Of a stretch of 64,000 nucleotides of DNA, positions 63,882 through 64,000 are shown in pieces. Source of the stretch: Bacteroidales bacterium (GTDB taxonomy: Bacteria > Bacteroidota > Bacteroidia > Bacteroidales > VadinHA17); NCBI GenBank assembly GCA_003142255.1, contig PLLO01000006.1:147419-211418 (forward strand). Direction: 5' to 3'. The notes below the pieces were generated by a model. The model was not told the DNA's origin, made no database searches, and was given only the letters and a program-made list of their open reading frames with translations. The position numbers and the translations under genes are program-made. Within the stretch, counting starts at the first letter, position 1, and each line of letters begins with the position of its first letter.

Positions 63882-64000
63882 AGTTATTTTCAGTTATGTT
63901 TTTAGTTATACTTACATTTTTTATTCACGGCAAAGGTAATAAATGTAACAGTGAAATATTTAAAATCAGTTTAAGATAAACCGGAATGAAAAGATGACTT

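Overview
The window reads as chromosomal DNA of a Bacteroidota bacterium, most likely an uncultured or environmental Bacteroidales-type lineage. This rests on exported proteins with type IX secretion (T9SS) sorting tails, TonB-dependent receptors with carboxypeptidase-like N-terminal domains, a DUF4249 lipoprotein, DUF5916, FISUMP/DUF1566 and head-GIN proteins, an S46 dipeptidyl peptidase, promoters of the TAnnTTTG type, and few Shine-Dalgarno sequences. The species cannot be named from the sequence alone.

Layout. 1-2768 (minus): a partial ABC exporter and an RNase II/R-type nuclease. 3223-9960: a visibly AT-rich integrated element of about 6.7 kb inserted at the 3' end of tRNA-Gln(CUG). Its left attachment site copies the tRNA end. 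It carries a tyrosine integrase, a small coiled-coil protein, an excisionase-like HTH protein, a small orphan, a HUH-type Rep protein, and then a cargo operon: ABC/AAA ATPase, PIN-like nuclease, and a BglII-like nuclease broken by one in-frame TAA. An Abi-alpha (DUF4393) protein ends the element. 9941-15083: tRNA-Gln, a DNRLRE lipoprotein, glutaminyl-tRNA synthetase, a HTH/membrane-protein pair, folB and tRNA-Cys. 15203-25349: outer-membrane and exported functions (TonB receptor with DUF4249 lipoprotein, small cytochrome-like protein, GH5 and GH20 enzymes, TonB, an exported caspase-like protein). 25398-32063: a large modular lipoprotein, an archaeal-type ATPase and a DUF5916 protein.

32407-39605: editing-domain protein, SiaC-like regulator, RNase HI, MarC, S46 peptidase, RNase HII and two exported proteins. 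39752-48370: prfB with a programmed +1 frameshift, a single-chain fused methylmalonyl-CoA mutase, a thioredoxin-like lipoprotein, two membrane proteins, recX, prmC and ribD. 48455-54066: an exported TPR/caspase protein followed by a propeller-sensor/SpoIIE phosphatase. 54063-58552: a LOG-family protein, thioredoxin and DNA polymerase III alpha. 58745-63881: rpsP with a long low-complexity tail, rimM, a repeat-filled intergenic region, a head-GIN protein, a Sua5/YrdC enzyme, a glycosyltransferase and dapL.

The most notable part is the tRNA-Gln element. Its ATPase-PIN-BglII-like genes are tightly spaced (5 bp, then a 4 bp ATGA overlap) with no methyltransferase anywhere in the window, so the nuclease is not an ordinary restriction-modification enzyme as seen here. 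This is a candidate undescribed defence operon. The element's right end also looks doubled, with two units of repeat, hairpin and tRNA-end-like core exactly 120 bp apart. Functions are inferred by reading motifs; no search or alignment was run.
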